The translations under genes and the position numbers were made by a program. From Paguma larvata (taxonomy: Eukaryota > Chordata > Mammalia > Carnivora > Viverridae), in the NCBI GenBank assembly GCA_030068075.1, contig CM057827.1, forward strand, positions 70,508,500-70,572,499: a stretch of 64,000 nt of DNA, written 5' to 3'. Positions 11,491-22,995 of the stretch are shown here, piece after piece; the first letter of the stretch is position 1; each line of letters begins with the position of its first letter. Below the pieces are notes generated by a model, which was given only the letters and a program-made list of their open reading frames with translations, made no database searches and was not told the DNA's origin.

Positions 11491-12195
11491 CGTGGGAAGG
11501 GGAGGAGAGTCTGGAGGAAGGGGAGGGGAAAGCAGCGCAGAGATCGCAGAGACGAAGGAGGCGCCCGCGGCTGCATAGCTGCAGAGCAGGGTCTCTCCGG
11601 CCTCTGTATCCGGGCATCGGTGCCCCACTGGGCCAGAGGACAGCGCATCATTTTGGTGCGGGCCGGCAGGGCCCCTGCAGTCGGCAAGCTGGCTCCCCGG
11701 GTGGCCACCGGGACCCCCGAGCCCAATGGCGGGGGCGGCAGCAAAATCGACAGCACTGTAGAGATCACCCCCAGCCCCAACGGAGTAAGTGCCCGCGTCC
11801 CCGGGGCTACGCCATCGTCCCCCCTGCGCCCGCGCCAAAAGCCTGGCATTTTCCTCCCGCGCAGTCCCCGCACCTGACCGCCTTCCTCGTGCCGGCTCTC
11901 CTGCCTTGCTCTGCGGCTTTCTCCCTTTCACCCTTCTCCCCTCACCCCCCAGCAGGTCGGGACCCTCGGAGATGCGGTGCCCACGGAGCAGCTGCAGGGT
12001 GAGCGGGAGCGCGAACGGGAGCGGGAGGGGGAGGGCGACGCGGGCGGCGACGGAATGGGCAGCAGCCTGTCGCTGGCCGTGCCCCCCGGCCCCCTCAGCT
12101 TTGAAGCGCTGCTCGCCCAGGTGGGGGCGCTGGGCGGCGGCCAGCAGCTGCAGCTCGGTCTCTGCTGCCTGCCCGTGCTTTTCGTGGCGCTGGGC
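11491..12195 (+). other. SLC22A17: SLC22A17 5' exon and long in-frame region upstream of the recognised ATG
   Basis: A probable first exon ends at 11784 before the donor GTAAGT, and the next exon starts at 11953 or 11956 (a CAGCAG tandem acceptor). The frame of the SLC22A17 ATG at 12196 is open backward through both exons to a stop at 11488-11490, about 179 codons after splicing, but has no ATG. Its translation includes APRVATGTPEPNGGGG and an Arg/Glu-alternating stretch. It could be 5' UTR that happens to be open, or coding sequence initiated at a non-AUG codon. In another frame an ATG at 11397 (GCAATGG context) opens a spliced 145-aa upstream ORF that ends at 12002. Confidence 0.55.
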
Positions 12196-15100
12196 ATGGC
12201 CTCGGACCCCATCTTCACCCTGGCGCCCCCACTGCATTGCCACTACGGGGGCTTCGCCCCCAACGTCTCTGGCTGGGAGCAGCCCCCCAACGCCAGCGGC
12301 GTCAGCGTCGCCAGCGCGGCCCTAGCAGCAAGCGCCGCCAGCCGCGTCGCCACCAGTACGGACCCGTCTTGCAGCGGCTTTGCCCCGCCAGACTTCAACC
12401 ATTGTCTCAAGGACTGGGACTATAACGGTCTGCCGGTGCTCACCACCAACGCCATTGGCCAGGTGAGGCAGCCTGCTGTGTCGCGGTGTCTGGGGGCGGG
12501 CCGAGAGCGAGGAGCACGGGGCCTCATGCCCCCTGTATCCCTTTCACATCCCCAGTGGGATCTAGTGTGTGACCTGGGCTGGCAGGTGATCCTGGAGCAG
12601 ATCCTCTTCATCTTGGGCTTTGCCTCCGGCTACCTATTCCTGGGCTACCCAGCGGACAGGTGAGGGCTACCTTGGGGACAGGGCAAGTAGAGAGGGGGGA
12701 TGCTAGGGTGGCTAGCGCAGGCAGCTGGCCTTTGCAAGAGGCCGAAGAGGAATCTCTGGACTCTACAGTCTTCTGGACTTCTTCTGTTCGATGATATCCC
12801 CATCCCTGTCTCAACTTCACTCCCCATCAGGAAATACTCCTTCCATACCTCTTCTGCACAAGGGGATAACACCACCCATACCCCATCCCCATATCCTTGG
12901 ATCAATGGCTAATCTCCAAAGACGATAGCCTCATCACCACTGACAAAAACCCCTATCGCCACTGATCAAAAGTCCTAGCTCCTCCTCTAATGTCCCTGTC
13001 ATCACTAACCACCTCCCTCTCCCTCTTCATAGACTCATCTCCACTAATAGCCCCATCCACATGATGGATTCCATCTCAATAGCCTTATTCTTACAGATCA
13101 TTACATTAATCCCTAAATATCAACAGGCACATTCCCACTGACCTGTATAGTTCAATTCTGCAAACAAATGACTCCACTCTTATGGGTCCAGTTGTCCAAA
13201 CCCCATAGATCAATGACCACAATAGCACCCCTCCCCCAGAGATTAATAGTCCCACCCTCACGGTCTTTAATGCTCTTAGATCCTCTCAGATCAAAAGCCC
13301 AATATGCATGAATCAATGGCCTTATCTCAAAAGTCAACAGCCTATCCCCACCAACCAACAGCTTTTCCCAGGAATCAAAACTCCCAATTCCTTTGATGCT
13401 TGACACCATCACCACTGACCAAGTGTTCCATCTCCACTGATCATCCTCATAGACTATTAGACTTATCACCACCCATATACAGTCCCATCCAAATGGATTA
13501 ATAGCTCAGTTTCCACAGATCAAAGGCAACCCAACAGTCAATAACCCCTAAAATCAATACCTATCCTCACTGCCTAATAGTCACATACCCACAGATCACC
13601 ACTAGCCCATTCTCATACATCGGTGGCCTCATTCCATTAGACAAATAGCATCATTCCTATGGAATAGTACCCTCATCCCCAAAGACCAATAATTCAGTCT
13701 CCTAAATTTGGTACCCTTAGCCTCATTAACCGATAAGCTCATCCCCATGGAAAAATGGCTCCATTGTACTGGGTCAGTAGTTTTGCTATCAGAGATCAGT
13801 CCCCCTTCCCAATGACCAGTGACTCCTATCTTCATCCCCATAGAGCAGTGGTCTTATCCCCAAAGATCAATAGCCCAGCCTCTCAAGGATCAGTAGTCCT
13901 GTGCTCCACTGACTGATACTCAGTAACCATCATGACTGACCAATAGTCTCAGCTTTTCTGGTCTGTGACCCCCTGCTTACTGATTAACCCCATGAATTCA
14001 TATCCCCAAAGATTCATTCCCATTGACCAATAGCCCATCTACCCAAGGACAAATGTTCCCACCTCATCCCCAAAGATCATTTGTCCAAACTTCAAAGATT
14101 AATGATCATCCCCATTGGCCAATACTTTTAACCCATGTATTAATAAATAATTCCATTCTCATGGATCAGTGGATCTTCTGGCAAATGACCCTATCCCCAC
14201 TGACCATCGTTATGGATTAATTGACCCATGAGAAGACCCATGGAACAGTGACTATATCCCCCAGAATCAATTATTCAGTCCCCTAAGATCAATAGCTACA
14301 TCTACACTAATACTATCCCCATGAATAAGTAGCCAATGGCCTCACCTTCATAGATCTATAGTCCCAACCTCATGTATCAGTGATTTCATCTCCTCTGACC
14401 GGTATGAACAACACAAGCTTTATCTCCACTGACCTGACCAGTATGAGCAGGACAAATTCTATCCCAAGTGACCAATAACTCTATCCCCAAGGATCAATGG
14501 TTACAAGTCCCCTAAGCAATATCCTATCCCCTCTAATGATTGGTCTTACTTCCATCCTCTCATCTCTGACCAATAGCCCCATCCACAAGAGTCAATGGTC
14601 CCACCCCTATAGAACCATAACTACATCCCAGTGGCCAGACATCATTTACCCATGGTCCCATCCCTTCCCATCTTCTCTAGCCTCAGTCTAACTTTTTACC
14701 CCAGTCCTCATACCTCCAGCTTTGAAGTGGGCGGCTGGGCTCCATCCAGCAACTCCTCTCCCTCCGAGGGAGTCTGGGTGACCAGAAGCCCTCCCCACTT
14801 TCCAGGTTTGGCCGTCGAGGGATCGTGCTGCTGACCTTGGGGCTGGTGGGCCCCTGTGGAGTGGGAGGGGCTGCTGCAGGCTCCTCCACAGGTGTCATGG
14901 CCCTCCGATTCCTCCTGGGCTTTCTGCTTGCCGGAGTTGACCTTGGTGTCTACTTGATGCGTGAGTGGCAACTTCCCAGATGTCCTTCCCTTGGGGCTCA
15001 TACCTGCCTGTCTGCATTCCCAAGCTGTTCCCACTGCCCCCTAGGGTACCCCCAGTCCCTTTTCAGTCCCCAATTTCAGCTGTCCAGAATCTCAGCTGTC

Positions 15101-17518
15101 CTTCTGCCCCAGCCTTTGAAGGATCCAGGGACTTTGTTTCTCTCCACATCCCTTCCCGTCTGCCCTCCAGTCTTTAAGGCTCTCCTTGCCCTTGACTTAC
15201 AGCTGTCAAGGAATGGAGCCTTATGTAAAAATGAAATCCTGACTAGCTGTATTGTCCTTAAACAAGGATTGATATGAAGGTCAAATAAGAGGTCTGATGT
15301 GAAAGGGCCTGTAAACTGGGAATGCTGAACCCACCAGAGATTCTGACCCTTGAGCCCTCCCAAGTTTGAGGAGAGGAGAGAGGACTGAACAGTCTCTCCA
15401 CTCTTTGCCATTCAGAGGTTAGTCTGTGGGAGGTGATGGCTATAGCCTCCACTCTGGGCCTGACTTTGCTCTCTGTCCTCCCTCCCTTTCTCTTCCTCTC
15501 TCCCACGCCTCCTTCCTCCCTGGCATCTCCTCCCTGTCCCTGCTGTATCTCTAGGCCTGGAGCTGTGCGACCCAACCCAGAGGCTTCGGGTGGCCCTGGC
15601 AGGGGAGTTGGTGGGGGTGGGAGGGCACTTCCTGTTCCTGGGCCTGGCCCTTGTCTCTAAGGACTGGCGATTTCTGCAGCGAATGATCACCGCTCCCTGC
15701 ATCCTCTTCCTGTTTTATGGGTTAGTATCATCCTCCACCTGTTGTCTGGCCATTTCCACCTCTACCTCCAGCCTGGCTCTAGCCTGGAGACCCTTCCTCG
15801 TCTCCACTGCCCCTTGTCCAGGCCTGCCCCAGCCCTGGCCTTTCAGGGGTGGGAAGTTTCCACCCCTGGATCAGGAGACCTTAGAGTGCACCCCCCCCCT
15901 CCAGCTGGCCTGGTTTGTTTTTGGAGTCCGCGAGGTGGCTAATAGTGAAGCGACAGATTGAGGAGGCGCAATCTGTGCTGAGGATCCTGGCTGAGCGGAA
16001 CCGGCCCCACGGGCAGATGCTGGGAGAGGAGGCCCAGGAGGCCTTGCAGGGTAAGAGACGGGTCCCTACAGGTGATGCTTCACACACACACATGACAATG
16101 CCCTCTCCATGGTTATATCTCCTGTGCCACCTCTCAGGGTCCCCACCACCCATGTGGAGGACCCTGGGGTTCAGCTGTTTCTTCTAACAGACAGCTCCTC
16201 TCTCTTTCCCAAAGACCTGGAGAACACCTGCCCTCTCCCTGCAACATCCTCCTTTTCCTTCGCCTCCCTCCTCAACTACCGCAACATCTGGAAAAATCTG
16301 CTCATCCTGGGCTTCACCAAGTGAGCCTGGGTGTCTGAGCCAAGGGCCAGGCCAGTAGCTGGAATGGGGGCTGGCTGGGTGGGGGAGGCCTGAGGACCGC
16401 TGCAGAGGGCAGCCAGGGCGGTGGAAGGCTGCGAATGGGGACTCAGACTCTGCTCTTTGGTTTATCCCCCTTCTCACAGCTTTATTGCCCATGCCATTCG
16501 CCATTGCTACCAGCCTGTAGGAGGAGGAGGGAGCCCATCGGACTTCTACCTGTGCTCTCTACTAGCCAGCGGCACAGCAGCCCTGGCCTGCGTCTTCCTG
16601 GGGGTTACTGTGGACCGATTTGGCCGCCGGGGCATCCTGCTACTCTCGATGACCCTCACTGGCATTGCGTCCCTGGTCCTGCTGGGCCTGTGGGATTGTG
16701 AGCATCTCCCCTTCCCCACAGCGTGGCCTGAGCAAAGGAACCCCAGCAGAGGTGCCTCAGACAGGCTCGGCCACTGCTTCTGGCACAGGCCTCCCAAGTC
16801 CAGACCAGACCCCGCCCAGATCTTCCACAGTCCTCCCCACCAGGCCACACAACCCTGTCTGTTCTTCCAGTCGATTAGCGGATGCCCAGAGAGCCCACCT
16901 GCCTAGAACCATGGGATCAGAGAGTCAAGGGGGTGATGCCAGGGACTAGGCCAAGCATGATCTCCTCACCTCCATTCACATCTTCCCTCTTGGCCCTTCA
17001 GATCTGAATGAGGCTGCCATCACCACCTTCTCTGTCCTTGGCCTCTTCTCCTCCCAAGCTGCTGGCATCCTCAGCACCCTCCTCGCTGCTGAAGTCATCC
17101 CTACCACTGTCCGGTGAGAGCATGCTGTTCCCGCTAAGGAAGGGCCTGAGGGAGGGAGGGAAGGCTGCTGGAGAAGGGTTGGGGTGGGGCCCACTGTTAG
17201 AGGCTGAGTGCCTCCTCCATCTCTCCCAGGGGCCGAGGCCTGGGCTTGATCATGGCACTGGGAGCCCTTGGAGGGCTGAGTGGCCCAGCCCAGCGCCTCC
17301 ACATGGGCCACGGAGCCTTCCTGCAGCACGTGGTGCTGGCGGCCTGTGCCCTCCTCTGCATCCTCAGCATCATGCTTCTGCCGGAGACCAAGCGCAAGCT
17401 CCTGCCCGAGGTGCTCCGGGATGGGGAGCTGTGCCGCCGGCCTTCCCTGCTGCGGCAGCCACCCCCTAACCGCTGTGACCATGTCCCACTGCTTGCCACC
17501 CCCAACCCTGCCCTCTGA
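12196..17518 (+). CDS. SLC22A17: SLC22A17, lipocalin-2 receptor / brain organic cation transporter-like protein, 520 aa (538-aa alternative)
   Basis: Coding exons: 12196-12462, 12556-12659, 14806-14960, 15555-15720, 15905-16050, 16215-16320, 16480-16697, 17002-17113 and 17230-17518. The product is a major-facilitator membrane protein of the SLC22 group (NGAL receptor/24p3R, BOCT1), known for uptake of lipocalin-2-siderophore complexes at the plasma membrane. The long extracellular N-terminus has N-glycosylation sites NVS (23-25) and NAS (32-34). The MFS loop motif DRFGRRG occurs twice (encoded by 12654-14820 across a junction and near 16614-16630), one per half of the fold, among about 11-12 hydrophobic segments. 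A second donor at 16752 extends exon 16480-16697 by 54 bases and inserts 18 residues ([18 protein letters not shown]). The two forms match the 520- and 538-residue human isoforms as I recall them. The start at MASDPIF is chosen by similarity to the known protein. Confidence 0.95.
12660..14805 (+). other. SLC22A17: SLC22A17 intron between the DRFGRRG-splitting exons
   Basis: This intron splits the Arg codon of the first DRFGRRG motif. Most of it is the degenerate tandem repeat at about 12895-14690. Only its first 230 bases and last 110 bases look like ordinary sequence. No exon was recognised in it. Confidence 0.9.
12895..14690 (+). repeat. Degenerate minisatellite-like tandem array in SLC22A17 intron
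   Basis: Roughly 1.8 kb is composed of loosely repeated blocks built on CCCCATCCCCACTGACC, GACCAATAGCCC and CATAGATCAATGG. The phrases GATCAATAG/GACCAATAG, CCCCACTGACC and CTCATCCCC recur dozens of times at about 20-50 base spacing with much divergence. Strand composition is skewed: the plus strand is rich in C, A and T and poor in G. It matches no interspersed repeat I recognise. Confidence 0.8.
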
Positions 17519-17833
17519 GTGGCCTCTGAGCACCCTGGCAGGAGGCTGGCTCATACAGAAAAGTGGCATAAGGCCCTGGCAAACAGATTGGGAGGACTGA
17601 GTGAGGAAGGCAGGGCTGCCCAGAAGGCTCAGAGGCACCTCATGCCAGCCATCAAGGAGAGCTCAGAGGGCTGTCCCCACCCCCATCTCCTCCCTGCTGC
17701 TTTGTGTTCACTTCCTTGGCAAGAGTCGGGGGACAGGGAGCGAGCTCCACAGTGTAACCACTAGGTCTGGGCTCCATCCTGTGCCCAAAGACATCCTCCC
17801 AGACCTCATTCTTTCTTGCGCTATCATTGTTTC

Positions 17834-17854
17834 AATAAAGACATTTTGAATAAA
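17834..17854 (+). terminator. SLC22A17: SLC22A17 polyadenylation signals
   Basis: AATAAA occurs at 17834-17839 and again at 17849-17854, about 320 bases after the stop codon. A TGTTGTCCTGTCT-type GT/T-rich stretch follows. This gives a compact 3' UTR (17519 to about 17870). Confidence 0.85.
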
Positions 17855-17869
17855 TGAGCATACCATAGC

Positions 17870-20800
17870 CTGGACTTCCCTCCCTTCTGTTGTCCTGTCT
17901 CTTCGGGGAAGGTTTCTCCTAGTGGAACCCGAATCAGCAATAATCTCCCTCCTCACTCTCCCTGTAACTTATCCTCCCCACCTCCGCCCTGTGTTACTTT
18001 ACAGACAGCCACCACCCTTTACCGATGGCTTGCTATGCAGCTAAAGACTGGGCTAGGCACATTACAAACTTCACTTAATCATTTAGTCCCTTCCAACACT
18101 GCAAGGTAGGTGTTTGGATCAATTAAAAGTTTTTGTTTTTGTTGCAAGCCATGAAAACTGACCATAAGGAAATTAAACAAAAATGGGAATTTATTAGAGG
18201 GACTTGGTGGGGCAGGTTGTGACGGGGAGCTCACATAACAGAAGGAGAAGCAGAAATAGAAAAGGTCAGGAACCAGATAGATCCCCTGGTCCAGAAAGTA
18301 GGACCTCACCCGGATGCATGACCTCCAGTGGGATTCCACCTTTGGGTCATTCCACTGAAGATTCATTTCCAGAGAGCAAATGACTGGCTAGCTTGAGTTA
18401 ACATGCCTGCACGCTCACCCATATTACTGACATCTGGGGAGATGGGAAGCAGCAACTCTGTGCTCTTAGCGGAAACAGGACAGGATGTTGTGCAGGTAAA
18501 AACAATGGATGCCCACTATATTCTTCTTCTTTTACAGATAAGAAAACTGATGCTCAGAAAGACTCAGTAACCTCGTCAAGGTTACAAAGCTAATGAGTGA
18601 CAGAATTGGGACATAATTAGATCCTGGAGCTGGAGCTCTTCATTGTTGCACACTACGGCCACCTTCCCAACTCCTTCCAATCTTTAGGCATTACCCTTGG
18701 AAGCAAGGAGTGAGTCCCAAGGCACCCCAGGAGTTGACAGTAGGTGACTAGGTCTTCCACATCAGTGCCAGGACCTGCCTCTCAGACTAACCCTGGCCTG
18801 GGTTGACCACTTTGGGCAAATCTCTTAACCTCCAGCTTCCTTCAAGGGTTGCTATGAGATTAACCAAGATAATGTACTTATATACGCCTCTTAATTTACC
18901 ACTAGAGGTAAGCTCCTTGAGGGCAGGAACTCTGTCTTTCTCAATTTTAAAACACAAAAGACTGACACATGATAGACATTCAAAAAGTTATTTTTAGTTC
19001 ATTCTTTCAGCAAATGTTTCCTGTGCCCAACTTAAAGACCAGTTACCATCCTGGATATTGAGGGCATAGGCCATCCTTCAGGGACCTTAAAATCCATTCT
19101 AATACTAGGAATAGTAATGAGGAGGGAGACCTGTGGTTTGGGGCACCAAACAGCTGCATCCTGAAGCAAGTGAGACTTCACTCAGAGGCAGAAGTCTTCA
19201 GGCAAGGGCTTAGGAGAAAAGGACAGTGCTTTCAACCCAAAGGATACAGAGAGAGCAAAGGCCTGGAGGTAGAAAATGGTGAGGTGGTTCTGGAGAAAAG
19301 GATTCTTGGGGAAACTGAAATCTTGAGGCCAGCCTCTTCCAGAGAAGGGAGACCCATTCTCCACAGGTTCTTGCAGCACCAGGGTCCTAGCTCCTTCCCC
19401 TCTGCCAATCCAAGGCTGAGGCCCAAAGCTCTGTGAACTAAGCCATGCTGCTGGGGTCTCCATACTAATTGCATTACTGGAGAACTCATTAAGAACCCTT
19501 CTCATTTAGTCTTCACAGCCCTCTGAAGTTGGTATTGTTATTTTTATCTTATTTAACTACTGAGGACATGGAAATGAGAGAAAAGGATCTGCAATTAATG
19601 GCAGAGCCAGGACTCAAACCCGGTCTCTTCTCACTGCTCTTTCAACTCCGCTAGTTTCTTCACAGTTATGTACTGTGTACCCCACATTCTGTAGAATAAG
19701 GTCTGTGAACAACGTAACTGATTCCAGTGTTCACTTCTTAGCTTTGGGTAGTCAATGATAAATGAGAGATCATACTACTGTCTCCAGCAATTCGGTTAAA
19801 ACCAACATGATGAATGGTAGGTAAGAATACTCTGCACTTTTTGGAAGTACAGGGAGTTATTCATACACTAATGACACTATCCAATACATATTGTGAGGAA
19901 TGGTATCAATGGGGCATTCCAGGAAACCCAGTCTTTATACACAGCTGGAAGAAGGTTCAGGGATAAAAAGGAAAAACACTCAGGAAGTTAGAGCAGCTCC
20001 TGTAGGAGAGTAGGTGAAAGAGAACGAGATTCTCTGATTTCAATCAAAGAGGTAGAGGCAACAAAAATGAAAGCATTCAACAAGCATCAGTGAAGCCCAG
20101 GGGAAGATACAGTCCTTCACCCCTAAGCAATTCATAATCTAGGTGAAAAGGGTCAGCGTGTATAGCTAACACAACTGGCATCTTGCTCTAAAATTCACCA
20201 ACCACATAATCTCACTGGACCCTCATCAATAACCCCATGAGAAACTGTTCTCATTGTTTATGTTTTTACAAATGGGGAGACTGAGGTTTGGAAAGGTAAC
20301 TTATTCAAGGTTGTATGACTTGCAAGTAAGTAGCGTAGGCAGATTGTGAAAACCGAGAGCCTGCAATCTTCTTACTGTGCACCAGATAGAAAATATTTCT
20401 AAACACCATGAAATATTCATTCTCCTATAAGCAGTTTAGAAGACAGCCCAGGAACTTGGAGATAGTTTTTAGGAAAATAAGGAAATCACTACTTTCATGA
20501 ACATGTAACAGACTGTAGAAATGTTTTTGTTGGCTTCACAACCATGAGCCATCATGGATTACTCAGGGGAAAATTAAAAGTATATTCGGGTACATTTCCA
20601 ACCTTGTTACATGAAGTGACCTGAAGGCCACTCTCATTCTTCTCATTCAGTCAACCTAGCCTGGCCACCACATAACCAGTTTTTGCTGATTACACACTAC
20701 TGTCTGGTGCTGCCTCAGCTCTGGGGGAGGGAGCATGGTCCTCTCCTGCAAGGGCTCCAAAGACTGTGAGACAAATCATTACAATCCTACCTGGAAATGC

Positions 20801-20985
20801 AAAGATGTAAAAGTGCTGCAGCAGCCCTGAGGAAGGAAGGATCTGCTCTTTCGGAGAGAGTCAAGGAAAGCTTCTCGGATACTTGGACTGAAACAGTGCG
20901 AAATCCAGAGGTATGACAGAACGTGGATGTTGTGGAGAACAGCAAGTGTTTAAACATCCATGATAAAAAGGGAATCTATGAAAAA
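17870..20985. other. Intergenic DNA, left part of convergent SLC22A17-PABPN1 interval
   Basis: No gene was recognised. MIR-type fragments occur at about 18030-18120, 18530-18650, 19490-19640 and 20220-20350, seen as AGAAAACTGATGCTCAGAAA- and GGGGAGACTGAGGTTTGGAA-like phrases. Open frames are short and unsupported. Confidence 0.7.
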
Positions 20986-22995
20986 CTCAGAGCTAACACC
21001 TTATTTATCATGAGTAACTGAAAGCTTTTTCCAAAGATCAGGAACAAGACAAGGGTGTCTGCTCTCACCACTTCTATTCAACATCATACTGGAGGTGCTA
21101 GCTAGGGAAATGAGGCAAAAAAATGAAAAACAAGACACCCGAATGTAAGGAAAATGTAAAACTCTGTATTTGCAGATGACATGATCTTGTATATAGAGAA
21201 TCCTAAGGAATACACAAACACGCCTGTTAGAACTAAACAAATTAAGTTCAGTAAGGCTACTAAACTTACAATTAAATTTGTAGGGTACAAAATCAATGTA
21301 CAAAATCAATTGTATTTCTATACAATGGCAATGAACAAGCTGAAAGCAAAATGCAGAAAATTATTTAATATAGCAAAAAACAATACTTAGGAATAAATGT
21401 AATAAAAGAAGCCTAAGACTTATACACTGGAAACTACAAAACATTGTCAAAAGAAATCAAAGACTTAAATAAATAGACGTACTGCGTTCATCCGTTTGGA
21501 AGACTTAATATTGTTACAATGGCAATCCTCCCCAAATTGTTCTACAGATTCAATGTAATCGTTATGAACATTCTGGCTCTCTGTTTTGAAGACACTGACA
21601 AGTTGATTCTGAAATTCATATGAAATGTAAAAGACCCAGAATAGCTAAACAATCTTGAAAAAGAGCAAAATTGGAGGTCTCATACTTCCCACTTCCAAAA
21701 TTTATTACAAAGGTACAGTAATGAACAGTGTGGTAATAGCACAGGACATCCACATAGATCAGTGGAATAGAAGAGAGACTCCAGGAATAAGCCTGCACAT
21801 TCACGGTTAATTAATGCATTTTCAACAAGGGTGCCAACACCATTCAATGGAGGAAAGAAAGAATAGCTTTTTAAACAAATGGCACAGAGACAAATGTATA
21901 TCTGCACGCAGAAGAAAGAAGTGGCCCCCTCCCTCACAAAAACAACAAAAGTTCATTCAAGATGGATCAAAGACCTAAATGTAAGAACTGAACGACAAAA
22001 CTCTTAGGAGAAAACACAGGCCTAAACCTTCAGGACCTATCTGTTTCCAAAAGATACTATCAAGAAAGTGAAAAAACCACCTACAGAATGGGAGAAAATA
22101 TTTGCAAATCATGTATAAGGGTCTAATATTCAGAATATATAAACAACTCTTACAACTCATTAATAAGAAAACAAACAGCCAATTAAAAAGTGGGCAAAGA
22201 ATCCAACACTTTTCTTCAAAAGAGATATACAAATGACCAGGAAGCACATGAAAAAAATGTTCAGCATCATTCGTCATTAAGGAAATGCAAATAAAAAACA
22301 TGAGATACCACTTCATACCCACTAGGATAGCTATAATAAAAAAGATAGACTAACAAGTTTGGTGAGGATATGGAGAAACTGAAACCCTCATACAGAAATG
22401 TAAAATGATGCAGCTGCTTTTGAAAACAGCCTGGCAATTCCTCAAAAGATTAAACATAGTTATCTTATGATCTAGCAACTCCACTCCTAGGTATATACTT
22501 AAGAGAAATGAAAAGGTATGTTCACAGAAAAACGTGTAGCTTGTAGCAGCACTGATCCTAATAGTAAAAAAAAAATTAAAAAAAATAAAAATGCAAAGGT
22601 CAACTCATGGATAATCCAAACGTAGTCGATCCATACAAGGAATCAGTTATGGAAAGGCATCAAGTGCTGATATATGCTACAACATGAATCTTGAAAACAC
22701 TATGCTAAGTGAAGGAAGCCAGACACAAAACGCCACATATTGTATGATCCTACTTAAATGAAATCTCCAGAACAGGCAAAGTCATAGAGATAGAAATTAA
22801 TTGTTGCTAGGGGCTAGAGGGAAGGAAAATTAGGGGTGCTTGCTAATGGGTATAGGGTTCTTTTTGGGGTTATAAAAACAGAGTTAATAAAATTAGGTAG
22901 TGATGATTGTTAATATAGATGTTGCACTAAATACCACTGTACACTTAAAAGGTAGTTTTTTATGGCATGTGAACTATATCTAACAACAAAATCCA
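20986..22995 (+). mobile_element. LINE-1 3' end (old L1M type), ORF2 remnant plus 3' UTR
   Basis: Translated phrases of the reverse-transcriptase ORF2 are recognisable from about 21040 ([17 protein letters not shown] in a shifted frame; 'TTTGCAGATGACATGATC' at 21168). They continue through 22540, broken by many stops and indels. From about 22650 it continues with the typical old L1 3' region (TATGATCCTACTTAAATGAA, TGGGTATAGGGTTCTTTTTG, CACTGTACACTTAAAA). The protein is dead and the element is 5' truncated. It is inserted in sense orientation relative to the window. Confidence 0.85.

Noticed and set aside
11389..12243. 284-codon open frame on the minus strand opposite the SLC22A17 5' exons
   Set aside because: It overlaps a recognised gene region in GC-rich DNA, is low complexity (Arg/Gly/Pro/Leu), has no family resemblance and does not respect the splice sites.
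12895..14690. CRISPR-like array
   Set aside because: Repeats are degenerate, irregularly spaced and intronic in a vertebrate gene; no constant repeat with unique spacers.
21001..22322. Several 60-115-codon minus-strand frames
   Set aside because: They are antisense frames inside a dead LINE-1 ORF2 remnant.
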